From: Phycisphaerae bacterium | Lineage (GTDB): Bacteria; Planctomycetota; Phycisphaerae; UBA1845 | DNA: 64,000 nt | Direction of reading: 5' to 3' | Assembly (NCBI GenBank): GCA_029260015.1 | Contig: JAJDEB010000036.1 | Coordinates: forward strand, 434,001 to 498,000 | In this document: piece after piece, positions 8,916-17,401 of the stretch | Numbering within the stretch: position 1 is the stretch's first letter | Layout of the letters: every line of letters starts with the position of its first letter | Made by a program: the position numbers and the translations under genes | The notes under the pieces: model-generated | What the model saw: the letters and a program-made list of their open reading frames with translations, nothing else | Database searches by the model: none | Told to the model about the DNA's origin: nothing

Positions 8916-9824
8916 TTAGCTGCGACCACCCATCAGCAGTTCGCACGCCTCGCGGTATTTTGCGGCGGTATTATTTACAATGTCGTCGGGCAACTGCGGA
9001 CCAGGAGGCGTCTTGTCCCACTTGCCTGCACCAACGAGTTCGGACAGATAGTTGCGAACATACTGCTTGTCGAAGCTTTCCTGATCGCGGCCGGCTTCGT
9101 ATTTGTCTTGCGGCCAAAAGCGCGATGAATCCGGCGTGAGGACCTCATCGATCAACAGCAACTTACCCTCGTGAAACCCGAACTCGAACTTGGTATCGGC
9201 GATAATGATACCGCGCGTCGCCGCATACTCGCTCGCCCGCGTGTAGATATCGAGGCTCTTATCACGAAGCTGCGTCATCACATCCTTGCCGACAATCTCG
9301 CACGCCCGCTCAAACGAAACGTTTATATCGTGGCCTTCGTCTTCTTTGGTCGCCGGCGTGAAGATCGGCGACGCAAGTTTCTGACATTGCTGCAAACCCT
9401 CCGGCAGCTCGATACCGCAAACCGTTTTGTCGCGCTGGTACTCCGCCCAACCCGAACCGGTGATGTAACCGCGTACCACGCATTCGATCGGAACGACCTC
9501 GCACTTGCGACAAATCGTCGTCCGGTTTCGCAGTTGGGCGAGGTGTGCTTCCAAACCGTCGGGGGCACTGTCTTCAACCATTCCCAGAAAATGATTCGGA
9601 ACCGAATCCCCCAACCACTCAAACCAGAATCGCGACAACCGCGTCAGCATTTCGCCCTTTCCCGGAATCGCCGTCGGCAGCACCACGTCGTACGCACTGA
9701 TCCGGTCGGTCGCCACCAAGAGCAGCGAATCAGCTAATTCGTAAATATCGCGAACCTTACCTCGACGCACCTTGACGTCTGGAATGCTCGTTTCGGTCAC
9801 CACGTTGGAGCAGCTTTCGATCAT
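8916..9824 (-). CDS. purC: Phosphoribosylaminoimidazole-succinocarboxamide synthase (SAICAR synthetase)
   Basis: The enzyme joins aspartate to CAIR with ATP in purine synthesis. The 302-aa protein shows KVRRGKVRDIYELADSLLLVATDRISAYDVVLP near the N-terminus (glycine-rich ATP loop and DRISAYD), ECVVRGYITGSGW, and IIADTKFEFGF with LIDEVLTPDSSRFWP. Length matches the longer SAICAR synthetase class. The ATG at 9822-9824 begins MIESCSNVV. It heads a likely purC-aroC-AsmA-like transcription unit on the minus strand. Confidence 0.96.
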   Translation of the reverse strand: MIESCSNVVTETSIPDVKVRRGKVRDIYELADSLLLVATDRISAYDVVLPTAIPGKGEMLTRLSRFWFEWLGDSVPNHFLGMVEDSAPDGLEAHLAQLRNRTTICRKCEVVPIECVVRGYITGSGWAEYQRDKTVCGIELPEGLQQCQKLASPIFTPATKEDEGHDINVSFERACEIVGKDVMTQLRDKSLDIYTRASEYAATRGIIIADTKFEFGFHEGKLLLIDEVLTPDSSRFWPQDKYEAGRDQESFDKQYVRNYLSELVGAGKWDKTPPGPQLPDDIVNNTAAKYREACELLMGGRS

Positions 9825-9999
9825 GACGCTTCTTTCATGTTGGAAAACCGTAGTTGCGAATCCCGGTCAGCCGCCACAGTAATAGTCTGGCTGACCTCTT
9901 GCGATTGCCCTTCGGTCGATCAATTCCAGACCCAGCGGTACAATCGCAGCAAACCATGCAGCGCGGGCTATTCTGGCGACTTGGAGATGGGAAGCAACC

Positions 10000-10977
10000 G
10001 TGAACCACAAAAACAATGCGCGTCGCAAAAAGATCGCCATCACTCAGCCGATTCCCGATGCGGGCTTGTCGATGCTTCGGCCGCACGGCGAATTGCAAAT
10101 CGGACCAGCCAACACCATTCACTCGCCCGAGTCACTCTGCGAATTGGTCACCGGCACCGACGCCCTCCTATGTTTCGTCGGCGATACGATCACCGAGATC
10201 GTCCTGCAGGCGGCGGCTCCGACGTGCAAGATCGTCGCCAACTATGGCGTCGGTACCGACAACATCGACATTGTAGCCGCATCGCGACTGGGCATTCGCG
10301 TGACCAACACACCCCAAGCGCCGACGGCAGCCACCGCCGATTTGACGATGGCCATCATGTTATCGCTGGTTCGCGATCTGCGCGGTGCCGAGAAATTGGC
10401 TCAAAGCGGAACGTGGGATGGCATCGCCCCGATGCAGATTTTCGGTTCGGACATCGTCGGAAAAACGCTGGGGATCGTCGGAGCCGGTGGAATCGGGCGG
10501 GCAGTCGCAAAACGCGCTGCCGGTTTCGACATGAAACTGTTGTATGTCTCGCGCTCGCAAAACGCCGAGATCGAATCGCTGGGCGCGACTCGCGTACCGA
10601 TCGAAGTATTGTTCGAGAATTCCGACATCGTTTCGCTGCACGTCGCGCTGACCCCCGAGACGAAACACCTCGTGAATCGGTCGCTGCTCTCGCGAATGCA
10701 ACCGAGCGCATACCTCATCAACACCAGTCGCGGGGCTGTCGTCAACGAATCAGACCTGATCGAGTGCCTCGCCAATCAAGAAATCGCCGGGACGGCGCTC
10801 GATGTGTTCGAATTCGAACCCAACATTCCGACCGAGCTGCTCAACATGCCCAACGTGTTGTGCGTTCCCCACATCGGTAGCGCCACAATGGAAACGCGCG
10901 AACAGATGGCCCGGATGGCGGCAGCAAACGTTGTCGCGAGTTTGACCAACCAACCGCTGCCCAATCCGGTGAACTGA
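10000..10977 (+). CDS. D-isomer-specific 2-hydroxyacid dehydrogenase (NAD(P)-dependent)
   Basis: The enzyme would interconvert a 2-keto acid and a D-2-hydroxy acid (for example hydroxypyruvate or glyoxylate). The 325-aa protein has the catalytic domain halves flanking a Rossmann domain with GIVGAGGIGRAVAKRA at about residues 155-170, the Arg-bearing LINTSRGAVVNESDL, the acidic DVFEFEP and the catalytic-His motif PHIGSATMETR. The start is GTG with GGGAAG upstream. It lacks the C-terminal ACT domain of classic SerA, so glyoxylate/hydroxypyruvate reductase is as likely as phosphoglycerate dehydrogenase. Confidence 0.88.
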   Translation: MNHKNNARRKKIAITQPIPDAGLSMLRPHGELQIGPANTIHSPESLCELVTGTDALLCFVGDTITEIVLQAAAPTCKIVANYGVGTDNIDIVAASRLGIRVTNTPQAPTAATADLTMAIMLSLVRDLRGAEKLAQSGTWDGIAPMQIFGSDIVGKTLGIVGAGGIGRAVAKRAAGFDMKLLYVSRSQNAEIESLGATRVPIEVLFENSDIVSLHVALTPETKHLVNRSLLSRMQPSAYLINTSRGAVVNESDLIECLANQEIAGTALDVFEFEPNIPTELLNMPNVLCVPHIGSATMETREQMARMAAANVVASLTNQPLPNPVN

Positions 10978-11286
10978 ATCGGTCAACCGGTTCGTCGCGA
11001 ACTACTAAAGAATTGAATTGAAGCCGTCCACGATTCTGCCCGTTTTCACCGCAAAACTGTCGAACCTGCAAGACAAAATAATACAACGCTGACACTCGAC
11101 GGCCTACATGACCTCGGGCATAATGGTGCTACTCGGAATGGTCAGCGGCGATCGGTGAATACTTCGCAACCATTCACCCATAATCCTGGCGGGAACGCAC
11201 CCGCTTCGCGCTAAGACTTGGAATAGTCTGTGGTTCCGATTCGTCTGGAACCGATACCATGCTTAACGCTATTCAGAAGGGCAACG
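10978..11286. other. Non-coding stretch upstream of the GH10-like gene
   Basis: About 310 bases hold no convincing gene, RNA or repeat. A GAAGG Shine-Dalgarno for the next gene lies at its right end. Confidence 0.5.
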
Positions 11287-12813
11287 ATGCTGCGATTCTC
11301 AGTCAACAATAACGGGTCGGCCACCGAGAAAATTGATCTCGACGGCGCGTACCTGGTTGGCAGCGACAACGTCCCCCTTCGTGCGGACATTCAGTCCAAG
11401 AACAACGAGTTCATCTGCAACACAAAAGCTGGCGGCCCCGCTGCCCTCGCCCTGCTTTGGCCGATTAAGGGCGGCGGACGCATGGTCCTCGAAACCACCC
11501 GTCTGCCCGAACGCGATCAACCCTACAACCTGCAAGTCGAATTGCTGCGCGGTCGTCTCATGCGCATCGCTCAAAAGCGCGAGGATTGGGGCTTGTTCGA
11601 TTTTGAAGGCATCGAAGAAGTCGCCAAACTCATCGACCTCGCACGCGACCAGTTGATCCTGGCGCTCCAAGCCGATACACCGCTGGATGCGGCTGAGATC
11701 GCCGACAAGGGCATCGCCATGGCAATCATGGCTTCCGAACAACTTACTGCGTTTCACGCTGAGATATTTCTCAATCGGCGCAAACAGGTCAGCGGTTTTC
11801 CCAAACGCCTGCTCGGAACGCGGATCAATCCGAAATCCACCGACGCCAGCATCCGCGAATTGATCCCCGCCAGTTGCGATTATATTTCGATCCCATTCTC
11901 ATGGCGCGACATCGAACCGCGCGAGAAGGAACTGAACTGGCAAGCCACCGACGATTGGATCGATTGGGCAAGTCGCCATCACGTCCCGGTGCGCGGGAGT
12001 GGGTTGGTATCATTTACCAAAGCGAACGTCCCCGATTGGCTATACATTTGGGAGCACGACTTCGAGGCCATCCGCGATCTGGTCTATGAGCACGTCACCC
12101 GCATCATCAAGCGGTATGGCCAGTACGTCTCCGTCTGGGATGTGATTTCCGGCATTCACGCGTCCAACTGCTTCCAGTTCAATTTCGAGCAGCTCATGGA
12201 ATTGACGCGGATGGCTGTCTCGGTCGCCAAACAAACCGCCCCCAGAAGCCTGGCTGTCATCGACATCGTCATGCCTTGGGGCGAGTACTACGCGAGCAAC
12301 CAGCGAACCATCCCCCCGATGCTGTATGCCGAAATGGTCATGCAGAACGGGCTGAACTTCGACGCATTCGGCGTGCAGTGCTGTCTCGGCGTCGGGGCTG
12401 AGGGGCGCTACGTCCGCGACATATTCTCGATTTCATCAATGCTCGACCGCTTCGCCAACTTCGGCAAACCGGTACATGTGACTGGTATTCAGGTTCCATC
12501 AGAGTCCAGCGCCGGTTCGGGCGACGCATGGGAGGGCAAGGTAGCCGCCTCTGCCGGTGGTGCGTGGCATCGCGACTGGACGCCGGATATTCAGCGGGCT
12601 TGGATGCGGCGGGTGTATCACATCGCCCTGAGCAAACCGTTCATCGAATCACTGACGTGGCAGGATTTCAGCGAAGACGGAACCCACTTCCTACCGCACG
12701 CCGGTTTGGTCTGCGCAGACGGCAAACCCAAACCCGCTTACGAAGAACTCGTCGAGATCAAACGCGACATGAGCAGTGACGTAGATGGCACGGCAACTAA
12801 GGCAGCCAGTTAA
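11287..12813 (+). CDS. GH10-fold protein lacking both catalytic glutamates (predicted pseudo-xylanase)
   Basis: The 508-aa protein has an N-terminal domain (about residues 1-165) that I do not recognise and a C-terminal half that follows the glycosyl hydrolase 10 barrel in order: YISIPFSWRDIEPREKELNW, NVPDWLYIWEHD, RYGQYVSVWDVISG, FDAFGVQCCLG, NFGKPVHVTGIQVPSE, and LTWQDFSEDGTHFLPHAGL. In active GH10 enzymes the acid/base is in WDVVNE and the nucleophile in ITELD. Here these read WDVISG (Gly289) and VTGIQ (Gly400), so both glutamates are glycine. The usual GHTLVWH is also lost. There is no signal peptide. I start it at ATG 11287, with GAAGG upstream, rather than at an earlier GTG (11230). It is probably a binding or structural protein. 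Confidence 0.8.
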   Translation: MLRFSVNNNGSATEKIDLDGAYLVGSDNVPLRADIQSKNNEFICNTKAGGPAALALLWPIKGGGRMVLETTRLPERDQPYNLQVELLRGRLMRIAQKREDWGLFDFEGIEEVAKLIDLARDQLILALQADTPLDAAEIADKGIAMAIMASEQLTAFHAEIFLNRRKQVSGFPKRLLGTRINPKSTDASIRELIPASCDYISIPFSWRDIEPREKELNWQATDDWIDWASRHHVPVRGSGLVSFTKANVPDWLYIWEHDFEAIRDLVYEHVTRIIKRYGQYVSVWDVISGIHASNCFQFNFEQLMELTRMAVSVAKQTAPRSLAVIDIVMPWGEYYASNQRTIPPMLYAEMVMQNGLNFDAFGVQCCLGVGAEGRYVRDIFSISSMLDRFANFGKPVHVTGIQVPSESSAGSGDAWEGKVAASAGGAWHRDWTPDIQRAWMRRVYHIALSKPFIESLTWQDFSEDGTHFLPHAGLVCADGKPKPAYEELVEIKRDMSSDVDGTATKAAS

Positions 12814-12814
12814 T

Positions 12815-12835
12815 GTAGGGTGGGCCGTGCCCACC
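12815..12835 (+). repeat. Single REP hairpin (GTAG head)
   Basis: GTAG is followed by the perfect hairpin GGTGGGC-CGT-GCCCACC. It starts two bases after the stop of the GH10-like gene and ends four bases before the likely start of the next gene. It is the only unpaired copy of this family found here. Confidence 0.8.
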
Positions 12836-12838
12836 AAA

Positions 12839-13231
12839 ATGAAAACGACGACCCAAATGGGTGACCCAACCGCACCAAACCTTCCACCGAAAACCCTGCT
12901 TGCGCCGTTCGCAATCGCGATCCCATTGACGTGCCTGTGGCTCGCCATCGCATCAGCCCGAACGCCGATCGCTCAAGCCACAAACGATAGAGACCGCACC
13001 AACGAAGCCGGCCTGCGCCTAAACCCCAACTCGGCTTCATGGCCCGACCTAACCCTGCTACCCGGCATCGGCGAAGTCACCGCAAACCGCATCGTCACAT
13101 ATCGCGAAGAAAACCAAACCAACGATGGAACCCCCGTGTTCAATCGCCCAAGCGATCTGGACAACGTTCACGGCATCGGCCCCAAAACGATCGAGCGAAT
13201 CGAAGGATTCCTTGAATTTGGTTCAAACTAA
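12839..13231 (+). CDS. Membrane-anchored helix-hairpin-helix protein (ComEA-like)
   Basis: The 130-aa protein has one N-terminal hydrophobic segment (about residues 18-38), a polar linker and two helix-hairpin-helix motifs, LLPGIGEVTANRI and VHGIGPKTIERIEGF. This is the DNA-binding module of ComEA, which holds incoming DNA outside the membrane in competent bacteria. No other competence gene is near. An earlier in-frame ATG at 12785 would read through the REP hairpin and overlap the upstream gene; I prefer ATG 12839. Confidence 0.75.
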   Translation: MKTTTQMGDPTAPNLPPKTLLAPFAIAIPLTCLWLAIASARTPIAQATNDRDRTNEAGLRLNPNSASWPDLTLLPGIGEVTANRIVTYREENQTNDGTPVFNRPSDLDNVHGIGPKTIERIEGFLEFGSN

Positions 13232-13311
13232 CCGACGATAGTCGTCAACATCGAATCGGCGAGCTTGTTGATCGATGGTTGTGCCGACGCAATTAACCTT
13301 GCACGAAAAAT

Positions 13312-13415
13312 GTAGGGCGGGTCATCGACCCGCCAATTCGAAAAACTGTCGGGTCAGTTTCATAAGGCTACTCCGGCCTTTCACACGGTAACCGGTGCGG
13401 CAAGCCGCACCCTAC
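13312..13415 (+). repeat. REPIN-like pair with two different stems
   Basis: The left arm is GTAG plus GGCGGGTC-ATC-GACCCGCC; the right arm is GGTGCGGC-AA-GCCGCACC plus CTAC. Both stems are perfect 8-bp hairpins but differ from each other. The right-hand CTAC gives the TAG stop codon of the sigma factor gene on the minus strand (13412-13414). Confidence 0.75.
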
Positions 13416-14419
13416 TCTGAGCTTACTTGCTTTAGCAGTTCATCCGACTCGCTTTGTGGCAGCGCAATGAACATTTTGCGAAACGATTCGCGGGTGTGTT
13501 TGTCGGCACCGCTGCCCATTGATCTTATGAAACGTTTGCGGGCTGGTCGCTTCAGCGCCGTGAGGCGTCGCCAGCAACTTTCTGCCGCTTCTTCACGCAG
13601 GCGCTTTTCCAGGTCCGGGTCGATTGCCAGATTTGGACCGGCTTCGCTGCGACGGGCTGACTCCTGCAACTGCCTGAATTCCAAATCACCAGTCAGCGCC
13701 CGCCGCATCGCCGTCTGGATGCGCCGTTCACATTGCAGCACGCGCGAGTATGATGAATTGGTGTCGCGGGCGATTTGCCTCAGGGCTGTCTTGGCATCTT
13801 CTTCCGGCACGAGAAGCCGCTGCTGCACAATGCGTTCGATGAGTTCACCGCGATCGGTTCGGGTGGCTTTCCTGCGCGTGACGATCCGCCGAGCCACCTC
13901 CAGCGCTTGTTCGTATTTCTCGCGCAGGCGATCACCGATCGTGCGCGACTCGCCCGACATTTCCGGCTCGGTCAATCTGCCAACTGCCATTCCGCCCGCG
14001 ACCATTCCGTCCAACCGAGGATCGATGTCCAGCGAATAGACTTTCGGTATCTCGCGCTTGGGGGTAGCCGCTTCTACCTGTCCCTTCCCCTCTTTAGATT
14101 CGCTGTTCCGCTTACGTTTGCGAGGCACCCGAATCAACGATTCATCACGAAGCAGCGCCCCACTGACAGCCGTATGAATCCGAGGCAACGCAAACGCCGC
14201 AAATGGAATGCCCGCATCCGGGTCAAACTTCCACGCCGACCGGATCAGCCCAATGCACCCCTCCTGAAACAAATCGTCATAGTCACGATCGGATTTACCG
14301 ACAGCAGTATTCCGCACATATCGCCGAATGTGCAGCCCCACCAACCCCATGTTCTCCTCGACCAGTTTTCGTTGCTCCTCGGATAAATGCTCAATCCCGC
14401 CCATGTGGTTCGCCGCCAT
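13412..14419 (-). CDS. RNA polymerase sigma-70 family factor with C-terminal extension
   Basis: The 335-aa protein (from ATG 14419, with GGGGAA upstream) shows sigma region 2: LVEENMGLVGLHIRRYV, DYDDLFQEGCIGLIRSAWKFDPD and IPFAAFALPRIHTAVSGALL (about residues 19-90). A basic linker (about 97-130) follows. Region 4.2 is recognisable in ALRQIARDTNSSYSRVLQCE at about 212-231, similar to the usual TLxEIAxxxGVSRERVRQIE. About 90 residues after region 4 are unusual and unassigned. A TTG at 14536 would add 39 residues. Its target promoters are unknown. Its stop codon lies in the adjacent REPIN. Confidence 0.82.
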   Translation of the reverse strand: MAANHMGGIEHLSEEQRKLVEENMGLVGLHIRRYVRNTAVGKSDRDYDDLFQEGCIGLIRSAWKFDPDAGIPFAAFALPRIHTAVSGALLRDESLIRVPRKRKRNSESKEGKGQVEAATPKREIPKVYSLDIDPRLDGMVAGGMAVGRLTEPEMSGESRTIGDRLREKYEQALEVARRIVTRRKATRTDRGELIERIVQQRLLVPEEDAKTALRQIARDTNSSYSRVLQCERRIQTAMRRALTGDLEFRQLQESARRSEAGPNLAIDPDLEKRLREEAAESCWRRLTALKRPARKRFIRSMGSGADKHTRESFRKMFIALPQSESDELLKQVSSE

Positions 14420-14710
14420 CAATGATTCCCCCAATGCTTTCCCACTGTCATATGCCACTCGCTCGACCGCGCCGCTAAAGCCCAGCCACCCTCCCCGACA
14501 AACACCTAACATATACCAAACAAACGGACGCTTCAAGCTGAATTGCAGATGGGTTTTCCGAATTTCGATAGGAAGGCAGAAAAATGGCGGCGCGGGTTGG
14601 CGAGCAATCGCTCGAAGACGTGATTTACGAAACCTTGGCGTTCTAAAATGATATGCAACAGCGTGTTATGGCGATACTAACAGGCTATTAACACGTTGAA
14701 CCGAAGGGAC

Positions 14711-15187
14711 CTAGGAGACCTGCATGCCCGCGACGATGGCTTGAAACACAATCTTGCCATCCACAATTCCCTGCACGTCGGCTTTGACCCGGCGGGTGCG
14801 GTCTTCGATCATCCTGGCGAGAAAATAGATGCGACATGGCGGCACGACGGCTTCGCGGAATCGGCATTCTTCGACACCGCTAAACACGATGAACTTGTCG
14901 CAGCCCTTGGCGTAGCGCGTCAGGAATGCGATGAGCTGGGCACTGCATTCGAGTTGAAGAACCCCGGGAAAGATTGGCCGGTCCGGAACATGACCGCGAA
15001 CCCACCATCCGTCCGGTTTGCAATCGTGATAGGCGACGGCGAGCCCGTTCTCGTGATCCGCCAAAGCCACCCCATCGAGAAGCGCAAACTCATGCTTGTG
15101 GGGCATGCGCTCGTAAATCTCCTTGTGGGTATAAACATCCTCACGATCAACAAAGAGATTGCTATCGATTATAAGCGGTGGTGGCAT
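14711..15187 (-). CDS. Hotdog-fold dehydratase, FabZ/FabA-like
   Basis: The 158-aa protein resembles beta-hydroxyacyl-ACP dehydratases. It has RMPHKHEFALLDGV near residue 28 and the active-site segment GHVPDRPIFPGVLQLECSAQ with His66 and Glu80, the catalytic pair. It would dehydrate 3-hydroxyacyl chains in fatty-acid synthesis or a related pathway. It is not in a fab operon and differs somewhat from housekeeping FabZ, so a specialised acyl pathway is possible. I start it at ATG 15187; an in-frame TTG at 15205 is less likely. Confidence 0.82.
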   Translation of the reverse strand: MPPPLIIDSNLFVDREDVYTHKEIYERMPHKHEFALLDGVALADHENGLAVAYHDCKPDGWWVRGHVPDRPIFPGVLQLECSAQLIAFLTRYAKGCDKFIVFSGVEECRFREAVVPPCRIYFLARMIEDRTRRVKADVQGIVDGKIVFQAIVAGMQVS

Positions 15188-15454
15188 AAATGAATGGCTT
15201 CTCAATGCCCCGCGATCGATGCGCGTTCTTGGGCGGGGGATTCGTTGGACAGACAGTTCACCGAGCCCTAAATAAACGGGGCTTATTCAGAGTATTGAGA
15301 AATCGGTTGCGTCGCAGGACGCAGACGCGCCCAGACAGAGCGCTTCATAACGCCCAAACTCGGCACCAAAATGAAACCCGCACGGCTTCCATCGCCGAAA
15401 GCCGCAATTGCTGCCGAATGATCCGTTCTGGCCGACTTGGACGATCGCCTGCGG

Positions 15455-15634
15455 CTATGTGCCGTCAGTCGAACGGACTTCCAGGATTTGCTTGCGGACT
15501 TCCTGCGCCGCAGCTTTGACTTCCTGCATGATCTTGCGGACTCGGGTTCCGGCAGCTTTGTTTCCGCCTGTTGCTTTGCGAACGTCATCCGCGGCTGATT
15601 CGACCAGATGCCTCAGTTGTTCATATGCTTCCAT
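15455..15634 (-). CDS. Histone H1-like (Hc1-type) small protein
   Basis: This 59-aa gene starts MEAYEQLRHLVESAADDV and has a good AGGAG about ten bases before the ATG. The core motif GNKAAGTRVRKIMQEVK closely resembles the GNKAAAQRVR core of chlamydial histone Hc1 and is followed by a second amphipathic helix, AAQEVRKQILEVR. The lysine-rich C-terminal tail of chlamydial Hc1 is missing; the protein ends just after the core. Similar tail-less forms are known to me from planctomycetes. Predicted role: small basic nucleoid-associated protein. It has no operon partner. Confidence 0.8.
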   Translation of the reverse strand: MEAYEQLRHLVESAADDVRKATGGNKAAGTRVRKIMQEVKAAAQEVRKQILEVRSTDGT

Positions 15635-16111
15635 GAATTACTCCTACCTCTATATCCGTCCACACCCGCCGGCTACAGAACCTGCGTACCCGTCCTTGGG
15701 CAGCTCACGGGGCGGGAGTCTATCAGAGCCTATGGGGTCACGCAAAGGATTTCGACCCGTCAAACCGCCATTTGGACGATGCAGGGGCTGATTTCGCCAA
15801 TTATTTGAACAATCCTGGACAACAGGGCAATATAGGAAACAACCGCGTTGTTGCACTTAACTTACTATATAATATGCAGTTACGAAATCCAGTGGCCATG
15901 TCGTGTGAATTCGGCGATTCCTTTGAAAATGACGTAAACCATTTATATGAATAGCTTTACGTCCAAAATGACAGATCGGCGCCCCGCTTGGGTCCGGTAA
16001 CCGCACGCCTCTTTCCCTTAAGCCGGCCTAATTATCGGTCCGATTTAACTGTGAGGGACTCTTTCTGGCACGACCAGTCGATGACAACCCGGCAGACGGG
16101 CTGCGTATGAC
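15635..16111. other. Non-coding stretch between Hc1-like and TPR genes
   Basis: Nearly 480 bases contain only short poor-quality reading frames. An AT-rich patch (about 15855-15880, TATATAATATG) could hold a promoter, but no matched -35 box is clear. Confidence 0.4.
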
Positions 16112-17401
16112 ATGAAGATGCACTTTTTCAAATCGACCATCATCGCTTGCAGCGTCGTTGCGTCTGTCTCATTACCCGCGATCGCGCTCGACGATTCTGG
16201 CGTGCCGCGAGTTCGTTCGCGTCAATTCGATGTTACCTACTCGGTCAACGCCAATGCTGCCCCACTCACGAAGGTCGAACTTTGGCAACGCGTCGAAGGC
16301 AGCGACGACTGGTCTCGCTTCGGAATCGATGAAGATTTGGCCTCACCTGTCGCGTATGTCGCCGATGCAGAAGGTCTGCACGAATTGTTTTTCGTCATCA
16401 CCAACAGTGCCGGCACATCTGGACCCAGCCCAACTGCCGACACCGCGCCGCATTTTTCCGTCTTTGTCGATTTCACCGAACCGATCATCCAACTCCAACT
16501 CGTTCGAAGCTACGAAAACGCCAAAGGCCAAACATTGGCGCGGTTGGAATGGTCTGCAATGGATCTTCATCTGGACGCACGTCCAATTGGAATCGCTTAT
16601 CGCACCGTTGGCGAAACCGATTGGAAAATCGCCAAAGCCCAGCTTCCCAACACCGGACTCTACGAATGGTCGGTTCCCGATGGGGTTTCCGGGAAACTGG
16701 AATTTCGCATTACGGTGACGGATCAAGGTGGGAATTCTTCGTCAGTAATCTCCGATGGGGTCAAGATCGGAAGTACACCTCAGCCATCAGCCCGGGCACT
16801 CCCGCCGGTAGACGAGCGGAATGGTATGCCGGCTGACGCGATTGAAGTCTCGGGCGCAAACCTCAGCGCATCAGAACAACATCGCTTGAATCAACTCATC
16901 AAGCGCGGCAAATCCCTGCGGGAGAATCATGACGACACCGCTGCGGAGAGGCTGTTTCGCCAAGCGCTGGCCATCGAACCCAAGCACCCTGAAGCGCTTG
17001 TGAATTTGGGCCAATCGCTATTCGCTCTCGGACGATATGAAGAATCGGCGACGGCATTTCATTCTGCGCTGACCAACTCCCCCAAGCACCCCGGCGCATT
17101 GCTCGGATTAGCCGAAACGCTCATCAACGAACAGCAATTCGACGCGGCAGAATCGAAGCTACTTGATCTGGTGGCTTCCGGTCGTCACGATGCAACGACG
17201 TGGCTGCGGTTGGGAGACGTGGCGGCATACAAAGGTCAGTCCTTCGCCGCCCATGATTTTTACTCAAAGGTATTGTCGTCGCCGTCGCCTGAAAAATCGT
17301 CATTCGATCCGATCGCGTTGGCGAAGGCGCGGTTGGCCGAACTGGCAATCGAAAATGAATCAAAACCCGAAACGGTGAATCGTGAAGTCAATCGCAATTG
17401 A
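16112..17401 (+). CDS. Exported TPR-repeat protein of unknown function
   Basis: The 429-aa protein has a signal peptide (about residues 1-25, ending SLPAIA). The N-terminal half holds two immunoglobulin/fibronectin-like beta domains (TKVELWQRVEGSDDWSRFG; IGIAYRTVGETDWKIAKA). The C-terminal half has at least three tetratricopeptide repeats, for example AERLFRQALAIEPKHPEALV and SATAFHSALTNSPKHPGALL. TPRs mediate protein contacts. The last 20 bases overlap the start of holA, so the two genes are likely cotranscribed and coupled, an odd pairing of an exported protein and a replication subunit. Confidence 0.85.
   Translation: MKMHFFKSTIIACSVVASVSLPAIALDDSGVPRVRSRQFDVTYSVNANAAPLTKVELWQRVEGSDDWSRFGIDEDLASPVAYVADAEGLHELFFVITNSAGTSGPSPTADTAPHFSVFVDFTEPIIQLQLVRSYENAKGQTLARLEWSAMDLHLDARPIGIAYRTVGETDWKIAKAQLPNTGLYEWSVPDGVSGKLEFRITVTDQGGNSSSVISDGVKIGSTPQPSARALPPVDERNGMPADAIEVSGANLSASEQHRLNQLIKRGKSLRENHDDTAAERLFRQALAIEPKHPEALVNLGQSLFALGRYEESATAFHSALTNSPKHPGALLGLAETLINEQQFDAAESKLLDLVASGRHDATTWLRLGDVAAYKGQSFAAHDFYSKVLSSPSPEKSSFDPIALAKARLAELAIENESKPETVNREVNRN

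Noticed and set aside
7773..9128. 451-aa plus-strand frame opposite aroC
   Set aside because: Antisense shadow of aroC and purC, which have clear family motifs.
10000..10977. Naming the dehydrogenase serA
   Set aside because: It lacks the ACT domain and a serine-pathway neighbour, so only the family is claimed.
15772..15954. 60-aa plus-strand frame MDDAGADFANYLNN..
   Set aside because: No ribosome-binding site, no recognisable features, sits in a gene-poor AT-rich stretch.
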